Positions 1 through 8,801 of a DNA stretch of 62,533 nt are shown piece by piece (position 1 is the stretch's first letter; every line of letters begins with the position of its first letter). A program made the translations under genes and the position numbers. The stretch comes from CAZOJJ01 sp964580105 (GTDB lineage: Bacteria; Bacteroidota; Rhodothermia; Rhodothermales; Rubricoccaceae): assembly GCA_964580105.1 (NCBI GenBank), contig CAZOJJ010000013.1:1-62533 (forward strand). Direction: 5' to 3'. The notes under the pieces were generated by a model, which worked only from the letters and a program-made list of their open reading frames with translations, ran no database searches and had not been told where the DNA came from.

Positions 1-359
1 GGGCCGCCGCCGTCGTAGACGAGCGCCCACGTCTGGCCGGCGTCGAGCGAGCGGTGGACGGAGCCGAGCGTGCCGCAGAGGAGGGTGTCGGGTGAGAGGG
101 CGAGGAGGTAATTGCCGAACTGGCGGGTCACCTCCTCCCAGATGGTGCCGCCGGGGGGTAGTCGCCAGACGTCGTACTCGACGCCCCAGAGGGCGCCGGT
201 GGCGTCGAAGGCGAGGGCGGCGTCGATGGGCCGGTCGCCCACGCGCTCCCAGTCGAGGGAGTCGGGGAAGGCCACCTGCGCGCGGGGGGCCGAGCTGAGG
301 GCAAGAGCAAACAGCACAGCGGCCCACGTGGTCAGAGCTCGCGTCTCGGGACGCTTCAC
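1..359 (-). CDS. BNR/YVTN-type secreted protein, C-terminus cut by window edge
   Basis: The coding sequence runs off the left edge, so only the first ~119 residues are visible. The chosen start is GTG at 359, the first start after an in-frame TGA. It is followed by Lys-Arg, a hydrophobic stretch (WAAVLFALALSSA) and an Ala-Gln cleavage-like site, so the protein is probably exported. The mature part alternates short beta-like segments and contains the S-x-D-x-G-x-T-W BNR signature (residues near 105-112), as in sialidase/Vps10-like beta-propellers. It is the last gene of the minus-strand Exb cluster, 103 nt after exbD. No substrate or enzymatic role can be inferred. Confidence 0.7.
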   Translation of the reverse strand, partial: MKRPETRALTTWAAVLFALALSSAPRAQVAFPDSLDWERVGDRPIDAALAFDATGALWGVEYDVWRLPPGGTIWEEVTRQFGNYLLALSPDTLLCGTLGSVHRSLDAGQTWALVYDGGG

Positions 360-462
360 GGGAGCGGGGCAATCATATCATTCGGAGACGGTTACTTCTC
401 CTCGGGTGCCTACCTGCCTCCTCTCTCAAATCGAGTGACCAAGGTACTACAAGAACGAGGGC

Positions 463-864
463 CTACTCCTCGATCCGGTCCGTTGCCAGGGCCACGCGCA
501 TGTCGAGGGCGGCGCCCGCCCCGGCCACGGCGGCGAGCTGGGCGACGGTCGCCTCGCCGTCGGCGTAGACGGCCAGCGCCTCGCGCGTGCCCCGCACGGC
601 CGCGATGGCGGCGGCGAGGTCCGCCTCGGGCGTCTCGGCGTCGTCCACGAAGAAGCGGCCGTCGTTCGTGATCGTGACGGCCACGTACTGCTGCTCCAGC
701 GGGGCCGTCGCGTCCACGGCCGGGAGGTTCACCTTCACCCCGTACTGCGTCACGAAGGAGGACGTGAGCAGGAAGAAGATCAGCAGCAGCAGCACGATGT
801 CGGTCAGCCCGGCGAGGCTGAAGACCGAGAGCGGCTTGCGGCCGGAGGAGAAGTCGAGGGGCAT
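463..864 (-). CDS. exbD: ExbD/TolR-family proton-channel subunit
   Basis: A 133-aa protein with the ExbD/TolR layout: a short cytoplasmic N-terminus, one membrane helix (about residues 17-38, LAGLTDIVLLLLIFFLLTS) carrying the conserved Asp of the proton path, then a periplasmic domain. In this family it works with ExbB and TonB to deliver proton-motive force to outer-membrane receptors, or as TolR in envelope constriction. It lies downstream of the exbB gene, separated by an 85-nt octad-phased repeat, and is followed by the truncated BNR protein. The nearest TonB is at 17119-17859, not in this cluster, so ExbD versus TolR identity is not settled. The ATG start has a pyrimidine-rich leader. 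Confidence 0.9.
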   Translation of the reverse strand: MPLDFSSGRKPLSVFSLAGLTDIVLLLLIFFLLTSSFVTQYGVKVNLPAVDATAPLEQQYVAVTITNDGRFFVDDAETPEADLAAAIAAVRGTREALAVYADGEATVAQLAAVAGAGAALDMRVALATDRIEE

Positions 865-867
865 CGT

Positions 868-947
868 TCAGGAGGGGAAGAAAGGAGGCAGGGAGGAACG
901 GAGGGAGAAGCGGCCTCTTCCATCCTGTCGTTGCTCCACGCCTCCGC
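868..947. repeat. Octad-phased R/Y junction element between exbB and exbD
   Basis: The exbB-exbD spacer can be cut into ten consecutive 8-nt units. On the plus strand five are purine-rich (GGAGGNAN type, 868-907), one is transitional and four are pyrimidine-rich (908-947). In the transcribed (minus) direction the CCTCC-type units come last and end a few bases before the ATG of exbD. The same arrangement recurs at other junctions in this window. Confidence 0.65.
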
Positions 948-949
948 TC

Positions 950-1660
950 TTACCGCGCGGGCGTCTGGAGGAGGTCGATGAAGTCGGTCGAGGCCCGTTC
1001 GAGGTCGTGGACCGTCCGGTTGATGCGGTTGACGAGGAAGTTGTAGGCGAACAGCGCCACGATGCCGACGCCGAGGCCGAAGGCCGTCGTGATGAGCGCC
1101 TCCCAGATCCCCTCGGCGAGCACGCTCGGGTTGACGACGCCCTCGAGGCGCTGGATCTGCTGGAACGCCTGGATCATGCCGGTCACGGTGCCGAGGAAGC
1201 CGAGGAGCGGGGCAATGGCCGCCGCGCTGGCAATCAGGTCCGTCCGCTTCTCGAGCTGGAAGATCTCGCGCTTGCCCGCCGTCTGCACCGCTTCCTTGAT
1301 CTCGCCGATGGGCCGGCCGACGCGCTCCAGCCCGCGCTGGATGATCCGGCTCGCGGGGGAATCCTCGGCGCGGCAGTAGCCGATGGCGCCGGAGAGGTCG
1401 CCCGTGCGGACGTAGCCCGCCACCGTTTCGGTCAGCCGCGTCGGGTTGCTCTGCGCCTTCCGCAGCGCCAGCAGGCGTTCGACGAAGAGGTACACCGTCA
1501 GGAGCGAGAGCAGGAGGATGGGGACCATCGTCCACCCGCCCTTGACGAGGATGTCGAGGCCGGAGAGGGTGTCGGCCTCGGGCGTGACGGGGGTGGCGAC
1601 GAGCGAGTCGGGCGCGGCGGCGAGGGTATCCTGGAGCGCCAGGAGAACGGCGAGCAGCAT
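950..1660 (-). CDS. exbB: ExbB/TolQ/MotA-family proton-channel subunit
   Basis: A 236-aa inner-membrane protein. The ATG at 1660 (MLLAVLLALQ) is chosen over upstream in-frame starts because the extension lies inside the preceding gene and is low complexity. Membrane helices are visible near residues 34-58 (GWTMVPILLLSLLTVYLFVE), 135-157 (ASAAAIAPLLGFLGTVTGM) and 175-203 (EALITTAFGLGVGIVALFA). The last two are the conserved MotA/TolQ/ExbB core with its small residues and Thr. It partners ExbD immediately downstream. The start is 25 nt after the stop of the HU-SPOR gene, so co-transcription is likely. Confidence 0.9.
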   Translation of the reverse strand: MLLAVLLALQDTLAAAPDSLVATPVTPEADTLSGLDILVKGGWTMVPILLLSLLTVYLFVERLLALRKAQSNPTRLTETVAGYVRTGDLSGAIGYCRAEDSPASRIIQRGLERVGRPIGEIKEAVQTAGKREIFQLEKRTDLIASAAAIAPLLGFLGTVTGMIQAFQQIQRLEGVVNPSVLAEGIWEALITTAFGLGVGIVALFAYNFLVNRINRTVHDLERASTDFIDLLQTPAR

Positions 1661-1685
1661 GCAGCGGAGCGTGGAGGGTGGGGGA

Positions 1686-3077
1686 CTAGGGGCCGATCTC
1701 TCGGACCCAGGCGTCGGCCGGGGCGTCGGCCGGGAGGCGGGTGCGGGCGGCGCGGGCCTCCTCGCGCGTGGCGAACTGGCCGACGTAGACGCGGTAGACC
1801 GGGCGGCCGTTGGAGGTGCCGGCGACGGCGGCGGCGCGGAAGCCGAGGCGGCGCCAGCGGGCGGCGTCGGCCTCGGCGCCGGTGCGCCCGCCCGAGCCGA
1901 ACACCCAGCCGTAGCCACCCCGGTCGGGATCGAGGGTGCCGCCGCGCAAGGGGTCGGGCGCCTGCGCGACGGGCTCCGGTGCCGGCTCCGGTTCGGGTTC
2001 CGGTTCGGGTTCCGGTGCCGGCTCTTCGACCGAGGCCGAGTCTGCGGTGGTGGCCTGCAGGGAGTCCGCCCGGGCGAGGGAGTCGGCGAGGGCGCGCTCG
2101 GCCGAGTCCGGCGGTGCGAGCGCCGGAGCGGGAGTCGGCGCTTCGGCGATGGGCGTCGCGTCGGGCGTCGGGTGGTCTTGAAGGCGCGGCCAGAGCCAGA
2201 CGGCGGCGGCCACGAGGGCGAGGAAGACGAGCGGCAGCACCAGGCTCCACGGCGTCATCCGGCGGCGCTCCGGCGCCTCGGGGACGGCGTGGGCCGAGGG
2301 CGGCGGCGTGGGCGGGCGGGGCTCGTCCTTCGGCCGGACGGGCCGGGCTGGAGGGGTGAACGCCGGCTCGGGTGCCGGGCGCGGCGGCTGGGCCTCGCGC
2401 GTCTCCTCTGCCTCGGCGGGGGTGTCGAAGAAGTCGTAGTCGGCCCCGGCGTGCGGCGACTCGGGCTCCGGTTCCGGCGCCTGCGGGTCGGGAACCCGCT
2501 GCTCGGTGAAGAAGGGGAGGTCGAGCGGCTCGGTCGCCTCACGCATGCGCGCGATGAGCGCTTCCAGGTCGGGGTCGGGTCCCTCCGCCTCGGGCGGCGC
2601 TCCGCCGGCTTCGTCCGGCGCCGGCTCGTCCTCCGACGAGAGGTCGCGGAGAGGTTGTCCCGGGACGCCGGGCTCGGCGGTCGGCGGAGGCGGCTCCGCG
2701 AAGGCCGGCTCGACGGGTTCGAGGGGTACCGAGAAGACGGGCGGCGTCTCCGGGGGCGGAGCCTGGGGGGGGGGAGCCCCGGCAGGTGGGGCCGGCGGCG
2801 CGCTACGCGGGGGGGCACCCCCCGGCATCGGCGGGCGGCGCGACGTAATCGGCGGCAGGCCGAGGTATTGCTGGTTGACCGCCGCCACGAGGTCGTCGTC
2901 GGGCCGGAAGCGGAGGCCCTCGGCCGTCCGCTCGAAGGTGCCGATCTCGTCGAGCTGGGCGCGCCCTTCCTCCGTCAACGCCCGGCGCACGTCGGCGAGG
3001 AGGCCGCCGAGGATCGGCCGGGCCTGCTCGGGCGGGCGGCCGAGGTGGCGGGCGAAGGCGTCGAGGAGCGGATCCAT
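1686..3077 (-). CDS. Membrane-anchored HU-like/SPOR-domain protein
   Basis: A 463-aa protein in three parts. Residues ~1-85 resemble the second CCDC81-type prokaryotic HU-like domain of Bacteroidota HU-SPOR proteins. Next comes a long Pro/Glu/Ala-rich linker with one membrane helix (~273-297, WSLVLPLVFLALVAAAVWLW) and further acidic, Pro-Glu-rich sequence. Residues ~385-463 form a SPOR domain (VYRVYVGQFATREEARAA), which in other bacteria binds denuded peptidoglycan at division sites. The usual protein carries two HU-like domains; here the first appears to be encoded separately by the small gene just upstream. A cytoplasmic-to-periplasmic bridge at the septum is an inference from architecture. 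It sits in the TPR-Exb cluster. Confidence 0.75.
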   Translation of the reverse strand: MDPLLDAFARHLGRPPEQARPILGGLLADVRRALTEEGRAQLDEIGTFERTAEGLRFRPDDDLVAAVNQQYLGLPPITSRRPPMPGGAPPRSAPPAPPAGAPPPQAPPPETPPVFSVPLEPVEPAFAEPPPPTAEPGVPGQPLRDLSSEDEPAPDEAGGAPPEAEGPDPDLEALIARMREATEPLDLPFFTEQRVPDPQAPEPEPESPHAGADYDFFDTPAEAEETREAQPPRPAPEPAFTPPARPVRPKDEPRPPTPPPSAHAVPEAPERRRMTPWSLVLPLVFLALVAAAVWLWPRLQDHPTPDATPIAEAPTPAPALAPPDSAERALADSLARADSLQATTADSASVEEPAPEPEPEPEPEPAPEPVAQAPDPLRGGTLDPDRGGYGWVFGSGGRTGAEADAARWRRLGFRAAAVAGTSNGRPVYRVYVGQFATREEARAARTRLPADAPADAWVREIGP

Positions 3078-3084
3078 GAGCGGC

Positions 3085-3309
3085 TCAGGCGGCGTCGGAG
3101 AACGGATCCGCGTCGAAGTCGATGCGCTCGCGCGGCGGGAGCAGCACGCGGCGGCCCTCCTCGTCCACCTCGATGCGGGCCGCGGTGTGCGTGCGGTGCA
3201 GCCGGCCGAGGCCGGGCAGCGTCACGGCGCCCTCGGCGGCGAGCAGTTCGCGGAGCGCGGCGGCGAGGGCCTGCTCTGGACGCGGGCCGGAGGAAGAGGA
3301 ATCGGGCAC
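3085..3309 (-). CDS. Small HU-like (CCDC81-type) protein, probable split domain
   Basis: A 74-aa protein ending 7 nt before the HU-SPOR gene. It contains ALRELLAAEGAVTLPGLGRLH, then a short beta segment and LLPPRERIDFDADP, which matches the core and tail of an HU-like CCDC81 domain (helix, PG-x-G loop, strand, basic and acidic end). GTG at 3309 is taken as start; an in-frame GTG at 3360 would add 17 residues with no domain similarity. Its position directly before a protein with only the second HU-like domain suggests one ancestral gene split in two, or two interacting subunits. Confidence 0.55.
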   Translation of the reverse strand: MPDSSSSGPRPEQALAAALRELLAAEGAVTLPGLGRLHRTHTAARIEVDEEGRRVLLPPRERIDFDADPFSDAA

Positions 3310-3367
3310 GGTGTGGGTCGGCAGCGGTGTGCGGGAAAATAGAGGCGCGGCAGGGCGCACGAAAGGG

Positions 3368-5011
3368 TCACCGAACGAACCGCAGCCCGCCCATCACGAC
3401 GAACGGGGCCTGCGGGTAGCCCGGCCACTGCTCGGCCCGGCCGGCGAGGCGGTCGCCGCGCACGACGAGGCCGAAGCCGCCCCCGATCTCGTAGCTCCCC
3501 TCGGCCCGGAGCGTGGCCCAGGCCGGTGCCTCCCCGAAGCCCGATCGGTCCACGGGCCGCTCGCCCTCGGCGTAGAGGCTCAGGCCCAGGCGCCCTCGCC
3601 CCTGCGCGAACGGCACGGCCAACCCGGCGCGCCCGACGAACGGCGCGTAGAACGGGAGCGCGTCGTCGAACTCGGTCAGCACGCCGTCCCGCACGGCGAA
3701 CCCGGCCGAGACCTCGATTCCGGACGCCGTGGCGAGGGTGAGGTCGGCCCCGGCCGCGACGGTGCGGGCGCGCTCGTAGCCGGGCTCGTAGAGGCGCGTG
3801 GCCGCATCCTGCTCGAAGAAGAGGCGGGTCGGCATGAGCTGCCCGGCCGCCCACGCCGTCAGCCCGACGGCCCCGCTGCGCACGGCGACGCCCGCGCGCC
3901 CGTCCGCGAGCGGGACGTCCGGCGCCAGGAAGGTGGGCATGGCGTACGGGTTCGCGTCGAAGAGGGCGAGGAGGTCGCGGCGCCCGAGGCGAGGGTCGGT
4001 GTAGGCGAAGAACTGGACGGCTGCGCTCAGGGGCACCTCGATGCGGGCCACCGGCGCGACGACCGTCGTCTCGGCGCTGCCGTTGAGGGTCGAGGTGGTG
4101 TAGCCGAGGATGCGGACGCCGAGGGCGAACCGCGCGCCGCCCGGCCGGTGCGCCTGCAGGATCAGGCCGCCGTCGAAGTCGATCAGGTCGGTCTCGTTCG
4201 AGACGGCGATGAACCGGCTCGACCCGACGCCGCCTTCGAGGCGGACCAGCCGCCGGGCGAACTCGACGGCGCCGGACGCCTCGAGGCGCGTCTCGGGATC
4301 GGAGGTGACGAGGGAGGGGGCCGTCCGGTCGTACGCCGCTTCCGTCCGGGCGACGCGGAGCCGGAGCGAGCCCGGGACGGCGTTGAGCGCGTCGGACTCG
4401 GCCGTGCCGGCGGCCTCGGCCGAGGAGATCGTGCGCTCACCGACGGCGAGCGACGCGGGGAGCGAGTAGCGATCCCACACCCCGCCCACCTCGGCCCCGA
4501 GGCGGACGGACCCGGTCGTACGGACGCCGACGCGCCCGCCGGCGCGCTCGTAGTCCACGTAGGTCTCCTCCGGCGGCGCGCCGACCTCCACGGTCGGACT
4601 GATGCCGTCGTAGTCGGCCTGGGCGTAGAGCGTGGCGGCGCGGCTGCTGAGCGCGGCGTCCAGCCGGCCGTAGCGGGCGATCTCGGTGCCGAAGCCGCCT
4701 TCGAGGCGGAGCGTCCGGCCCGCGACGAGGAGGGCCTCGGGGTCGGGCGGCGGCGTGAGGCGGAGGGCGGGCAGCCCGTCGAGGGGCGGGCCGTAGGGGC
4801 GCGTCACCGCCCGGCGCTCGGCCGGGACGACGTAGGTGCGCGGCGGCGGGCCGAAGCCCGAGAGCGGCTGGCGCTCCAGCTGCGGCAGGCTGACCTCGAC
4901 GTCGCCCGTGATCTCGAAGGAGGTCGGCGTGAGGTCGGGGAGGCGCTCGCCGGTGGGCTGGGCGAGGGCCGGTGCGGCGAAGGCGAGGAGCAGGAGGAGG
5001 GCGGATCGCAT
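3368..5011 (-). CDS. Outer-membrane beta-barrel protein of unknown function
   Basis: A 547-aa protein with a classic signal peptide (MRSALLLLLAFAAPALAQ) from ATG 5011; the upstream in-frame extension is low complexity and was rejected. After a ~60-residue N-terminal region rich in Pro and Arg there are many alternating hydrophobic/aromatic strands (RLEGGFGTEIARYGRLDAAL, YVDYERAGGRVGVRTTG) up to a strand-like end (MGGLRFVR), consistent with a TonB-receptor-like or OmpA-like barrel lacking an obvious plug. It lies between the large TPR protein and the HU/SPOR/Exb genes, suggesting an envelope complex. No ligand is suggested by the sequence. Confidence 0.7.
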   Translation of the reverse strand: MRSALLLLLAFAAPALAQPTGERLPDLTPTSFEITGDVEVSLPQLERQPLSGFGPPPRTYVVPAERRAVTRPYGPPLDGLPALRLTPPPDPEALLVAGRTLRLEGGFGTEIARYGRLDAALSSRAATLYAQADYDGISPTVEVGAPPEETYVDYERAGGRVGVRTTGSVRLGAEVGGVWDRYSLPASLAVGERTISSAEAAGTAESDALNAVPGSLRLRVARTEAAYDRTAPSLVTSDPETRLEASGAVEFARRLVRLEGGVGSSRFIAVSNETDLIDFDGGLILQAHRPGGARFALGVRILGYTTSTLNGSAETTVVAPVARIEVPLSAAVQFFAYTDPRLGRRDLLALFDANPYAMPTFLAPDVPLADGRAGVAVRSGAVGLTAWAAGQLMPTRLFFEQDAATRLYEPGYERARTVAAGADLTLATASGIEVSAGFAVRDGVLTEFDDALPFYAPFVGRAGLAVPFAQGRGRLGLSLYAEGERPVDRSGFGEAPAWATLRAEGSYEIGGGFGLVVRGDRLAGRAEQWPGYPQAPFVVMGGLRFVR

Positions 5012-5154
5012 GGGCGCGTCAGAGAGCGGCAGCCGGGAGGGGACGGGCGACGCGGAGGCGTTCGAGGAAGCGGCGGCCGGGGGGCGGAGGGGCTGCTCGG
5101 GCCCGGTGCGGATGCGGTGAGGGCATAGCGGGCGCGGATCGGCGTGCATCGGTC

Positions 5155-7872
5155 CTACTCCCCGCCCGAGGCGCGGCGGGCCTCGGCGGCGGCGGCGGTG
5201 TCGGGGTACTCGGCGAGGAGGCGGCCGAGGCGGGCGTCGGCGTCGGCCTCGCGGCCGAGGGCGCGGAGGGCGCGGGCCTCGGCGTAGAGCGCCGCGCCGA
5301 CCTGCTCGGGGTCGCCCGGGAAGCGCTCGGCGAAGCCGGCGAGGGCGGCCTGGGCGCGGCCGGGATCGCCGGCCTCGAGGTGGGCCTCGCCGAGGCGGAG
5401 GACGGCCTCGGCGCGGAGCGGGCTCTCGGGGAACTGCTCGGCCAGGCGCGCGAAGGCGGCGGCCCCCTCGCGGAACTCGCCGAGGGCGACGTGCGCGCTA
5501 CCGAGGAGGAGAAGCGCCTGCGGCAGCAGCTCGCGGTCGCGCGAGGTCTGGGCGAACGCGCGGGCGGCGTCGGCGGCGTCCTGGAAGCGGCCCGCCTCAA
5601 AGGCGAGCTGGGCCTGGCGGAGGCGGAGCCGCTCGCGCCCGGCCGGGTCGGGGTTGCGCGCCTCGAAGGCGGCGACGATGGCGGCGAACTCCTCCCCCCG
5701 GCCCTGGCCCTGCAGCGCGAAGTCGAGCCCGTCGAGGGCGTTGGCGACGAAGGGGCTCTCGGGGTAGCGCTCCAGCACGCGGCGGTAGGCGGCCTCGGCC
5801 TCGGCCAGCCGCCCGGCGTTGTAGTGCGCGTCGCCGATGCCGTAGAGCGCCTTCGGCGCGATGGCGCTGTTCGGGTTCGCCTCGACGACCTGCCGGTACT
5901 CGGCGATGGCGGCGTCGTAGTCCTCCTGCTGGAAGAACAGCGCGCCCCGGGCGTAGCGGGCCTCGGCGCGGAGCGGGCTGGTTCCGAACTCACGCAGGAC
6001 GCGGTCGTAGGCGGCGAGGGCGGCGTCGGGCCGCCCGGCGGCGGCGTGCGCCTGGCCCGACTGGAAGAGCGCGTAGTCGAGCCCCTGCCGGTCCGGCGTG
6101 GCGCTGGCGACGCGGTCGTAGACGCGGAGGGCTTCGTCGAACCGGCGGAGGGCGTAGTAGCTGTCGCCGAGGCGGAGGAGGGCGTCGGCGTAGTAGGGGA
6201 CCGACTCGGCGTTGCGCTGGTAGGCCGAGAGGAAGCGCTCGAAGGCCGTGGCGGCGGCGGCGTAGTCGCGGCGCTTGAAGTGGGTCCAGGCGAGGACGTA
6301 GCGGGCGGCGTCGGCCTGGCGGTGGTCGGGGAACGTCTGGAGGAACTGGCGGAGGAGGGCCTCGGCGCGGGCGTAGTCGGCGGCCTGGAAGGCGCTCTCG
6401 CCGGCCCAGAAGAGCGCCTCGCCCGCGCGTGGCCCACGCGGGTCGGACTCGAAGACGGCCAGCAGGCGCGGCACGGCGGCGGCGTACTGCCCGTCCCGGA
6501 AGAAGCCGTAGGCGTCCTGGAACTCGACCTCGACGCCGAGCTCGGGGGAGCCGGCGCCGAGGGCTTCGGCGCGCTGGTAGGCTTCGCGGGCGCGTCGGTT
6601 GTCGCCGAGGGCGGCGTAGGCCTCGCCGAGCATCCGGGCCGCCTCCCCCGCGTGGGGCGAGCGGCCATAGTCGCGAAGGAGCGCGTCGAAGGCGCTGGCG
6701 GCGGCCTCGTAGTCGCGGCGCTCGTAGCGGAGGAGGCCGAGCTCCAGGAGCGCGGCGTCGGCGTAGGCGCCGGATGGGCGGCGGAGGGTGGCGGCCGAGA
6801 GGCGGAGTTCGGCTTCGCCGAGCATCCCCAGGCCCTTCAGCGCGAGGCCCTCGTAGTACGTCGCCACGTGGGCGAGCTCGTCGTCGCGGCCCCGGTCGTC
6901 GGGCTCGGGTGCGCCGGTGCGGACGGCCGCGAAGTCCTCGGCGGCCGTCGAGAGGTTGCCCTCGTCGAAGGCCAGCCGGGCGAGGCCGAAGCGGGCGCGG
7001 CGAGCATAGGGGCTGCCTTCGGGGACGGCGAGGAAGGCCGCGCGCGCCTCGTCGCGTCGGCCGAGGCGGAGGAGGGCGTCGCCCTGGAGGAGGTGGGCGC
7101 GGTCGCGCGCGTCGCCGGAGAGGGACGGGCGGCGGCGGGCGGCCTCGGCGGCGGCCTCGTCGAACCGGCCGAGGCGGGCGTAGGCCTCGGCCAGCCCGAG
7201 CTCGGCCTCGGCGTTCTCGGGGCCGTCGGGGTAGCGCCGTGCCAGGCGCTCGAAGGCCGAGGCGGCGCCGTCCCAGTCGCCCTCCTCCACCTGCGTCGTG
7301 GCGGCGGCGTAGAGGGCGCGCGGGGCGGTCTCGGTGTCGGGGTAGTTCGTCGCCGCCTGCTCGAAGTACGAGAGGGCGACGGCCGTGCGGCCCTGGCGGA
7401 GGGCCGCCTGACCCAGGAGGTAGCGCGCGCGCGCGGCGTCCTCGGGCGACTGGGGCGCGTCGAGCGCGTCGAGGAGGGCGGCCTCGGCGTCGTCGTAGCG
7501 GCCCTCGCTGAAGTAGCGCGTGGCGAGCGAGAGCCGGGCGCGGCCGGCGAGGGCATGGCCGGGATAGCGCCGCTGGAACTGCTCGAAGAGGCTGGACGCG
7601 CGGGCTTCGTCGCCCGCGTTCAGGGCGGCCTCGGCCTCGTAGAAGAGCGCCTCGGGTGTGCGCGGGCCGTTCGGGTACGCGGCGCGGTATCCGGCGAAGG
7701 CGTCGGCGGCGGCGGCGAAGAGGCGGGCGTCGAAGAGCGCGCGAGCCTCGTCGTAGCGCGTCTCGGCGCGGGCGTCGCCCTGGGCGGCGGGCGGGAGGAC
7801 GGGCTGGGCGAGGGCGGCGGGGGCCAGGCCCGCGAGGGCGAAGGTGAGGGCGAGGAGCGGCCGGATGCGCAT
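5155..7872 (-). CDS. Large periplasmic tetratricopeptide-repeat protein (YbgF-like repeats)
   Basis: A 905-aa protein starting at ATG 7872 with a signal peptide (MRIRPLLALTFALAGLAPAALAQ). Almost all of the rest is TPR: helical pairs of the type ALFYEAEAALNAGDEARASS followed by (Y/F)P-(D/E)-S repeat about every 34-37 residues to the C-terminus, perhaps 20 copies, with the Tol-Pal YbgF flavour (RYP-x-S/G-P linkers). Such proteins are scaffolds. It is the first gene of the minus-strand cluster leading to exbB/exbD and faces away from the DUF883 gene. A TATACTTG box near 7921-7928 on the minus strand may be its -7 element. The predicted location is periplasm or outer-membrane periphery. Confidence 0.85.
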   Translation of the reverse strand: MRIRPLLALTFALAGLAPAALAQPVLPPAAQGDARAETRYDEARALFDARLFAAAADAFAGYRAAYPNGPRTPEALFYEAEAALNAGDEARASSLFEQFQRRYPGHALAGRARLSLATRYFSEGRYDDAEAALLDALDAPQSPEDAARARYLLGQAALRQGRTAVALSYFEQAATNYPDTETAPRALYAAATTQVEEGDWDGAASAFERLARRYPDGPENAEAELGLAEAYARLGRFDEAAAEAARRRPSLSGDARDRAHLLQGDALLRLGRRDEARAAFLAVPEGSPYARRARFGLARLAFDEGNLSTAAEDFAAVRTGAPEPDDRGRDDELAHVATYYEGLALKGLGMLGEAELRLSAATLRRPSGAYADAALLELGLLRYERRDYEAAASAFDALLRDYGRSPHAGEAARMLGEAYAALGDNRRAREAYQRAEALGAGSPELGVEVEFQDAYGFFRDGQYAAAVPRLLAVFESDPRGPRAGEALFWAGESAFQAADYARAEALLRQFLQTFPDHRQADAARYVLAWTHFKRRDYAAAATAFERFLSAYQRNAESVPYYADALLRLGDSYYALRRFDEALRVYDRVASATPDRQGLDYALFQSGQAHAAAGRPDAALAAYDRVLREFGTSPLRAEARYARGALFFQQEDYDAAIAEYRQVVEANPNSAIAPKALYGIGDAHYNAGRLAEAEAAYRRVLERYPESPFVANALDGLDFALQGQGRGEEFAAIVAAFEARNPDPAGRERLRLRQAQLAFEAGRFQDAADAARAFAQTSRDRELLPQALLLLGSAHVALGEFREGAAAFARLAEQFPESPLRAEAVLRLGEAHLEAGDPGRAQAALAGFAERFPGDPEQVGAALYAEARALRALGREADADARLGRLLAEYPDTAAAAEARRASGGE

Positions 7873-8072
7873 GCGCGAAACGAGGGCGGAGAGGGGGACG
7901 GCCTGCGGTCGGATCGACGCGCAAGTATACGGGCGGCGCGGCCGTTTCGTGTGCGAAGGCGCCGTGCGGCCCGAAACAATCCACGGCAGCGGCGGTGTAC
8001 ACCGCGCCCCTCGAACGCGACCTGTTCCGCGCGGGCACCGCCTCTCTCTGTTTCTCATCCCCGACATCGATC

Positions 8073-8654
8073 ATGGCTGACACGAAAAAGAACGGCAACC
8101 CCTCCGAACCACCGGCCGAGCCGACCGCCGCCGCCGATCCCGCCGTGCCCATCCCGGACGCCAGCACCGAGCCCGCCGCGCAGGCGGCCGCGACGATGAG
8201 CCACCCGCCGGTTTCGCCCCCGGCCGACGACTACGAGATGCCCGACGACTACGCCACCGACTGGCTCGGGCAGACACGCCGCTGGGTCGAGGAGAATCCC
8301 GGCCTCGCCATTCTCGCGGCGGCCGGTCTCGGCCTCGTCGCCGGCCGCCTCATCACGGCGCTCATCCCTGAGCCCGAGCCCGACACGTTCGCGCGGCGCG
8401 TCGAGCGCCGGGCCCAGCAACTCCGCAAGGACGCCTCCCACTACGCCGACGACGCGGGCGACGTGCTGGCCGCGCAGCTCAAGCGGGCCGCCGGCGCCCT
8501 CAGCGACGCCGCCGAGGTCGTGGCCGACAAGGCCGAGAGGGGCTACGAAAAGAGCAAGGACCTCGCCGAGGTCGTCGGCGACGCCGTCAAGGCGGCCGTC
8601 GCGGGCGTCGTGGCCAAGAAGGCCGACGGCCTGCTCGACCGGCTCCGCAAGTAA
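8073..8654 (+). CDS. DUF883/ElaB-like single-span membrane protein
   Basis: A 193-aa protein with a disordered acidic/Pro N-terminus (1-60), one membrane helix at ~76-98 (NPGLAILAAAGLGLVAGRLI) and a long amphipathic Ala/Lys/Asp-rich C-terminal helix (DDAGDVLAAQLKRAAGALSD and similar), resembling YqjD/ElaB or LEA-like coiled proteins. In enterobacteria this family includes C-tail-anchored ribosome-associated stationary-phase proteins; here the anchor is central, so the analogy is loose. ATG 8073 is preceded by a CT-rich leader. It is divergent from the TPR gene and followed by a 28-nt palindrome. Confidence 0.6.
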   Translation: MADTKKNGNPSEPPAEPTAAADPAVPIPDASTEPAAQAAATMSHPPVSPPADDYEMPDDYATDWLGQTRRWVEENPGLAILAAAGLGLVAGRLITALIPEPEPDTFARRVERRAQQLRKDASHYADDAGDVLAAQLKRAAGALSDAAEVVADKAERGYEKSKDLAEVVGDAVKAAVAGVVAKKADGLLDRLRK

Positions 8655-8679
8655 CCCCGGCATCCCCGTTCCTGGACCG

Positions 8680-8707
8680 GTAGGGGCGCACGGCCGTGCG
8701 CCCCTAC
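8680..8707. repeat. 28-nt perfect palindrome, GTAGGGGCG family copy A
   Basis: Two 14-nt arms, GTAGGGGCGCACGG and its exact complement, begin 26 nt after the stop of the DUF883-like gene and lie between it and the PfkB gene. No T-run follows, so it is not a canonical intrinsic terminator. Related palindromes sit at 19748, 22783, 32630 and 46457. Confidence 0.85.
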
Positions 8708-8801
8708 GTCGTTTGTCCGTTTCGCGTGAGGCGGGGCGCCGGTGGCAGCGCCGCCGCTATCTTCCGCGCCGGTCGTGCCTTTTCTGACTCCCCCGGGCCT
8801 C

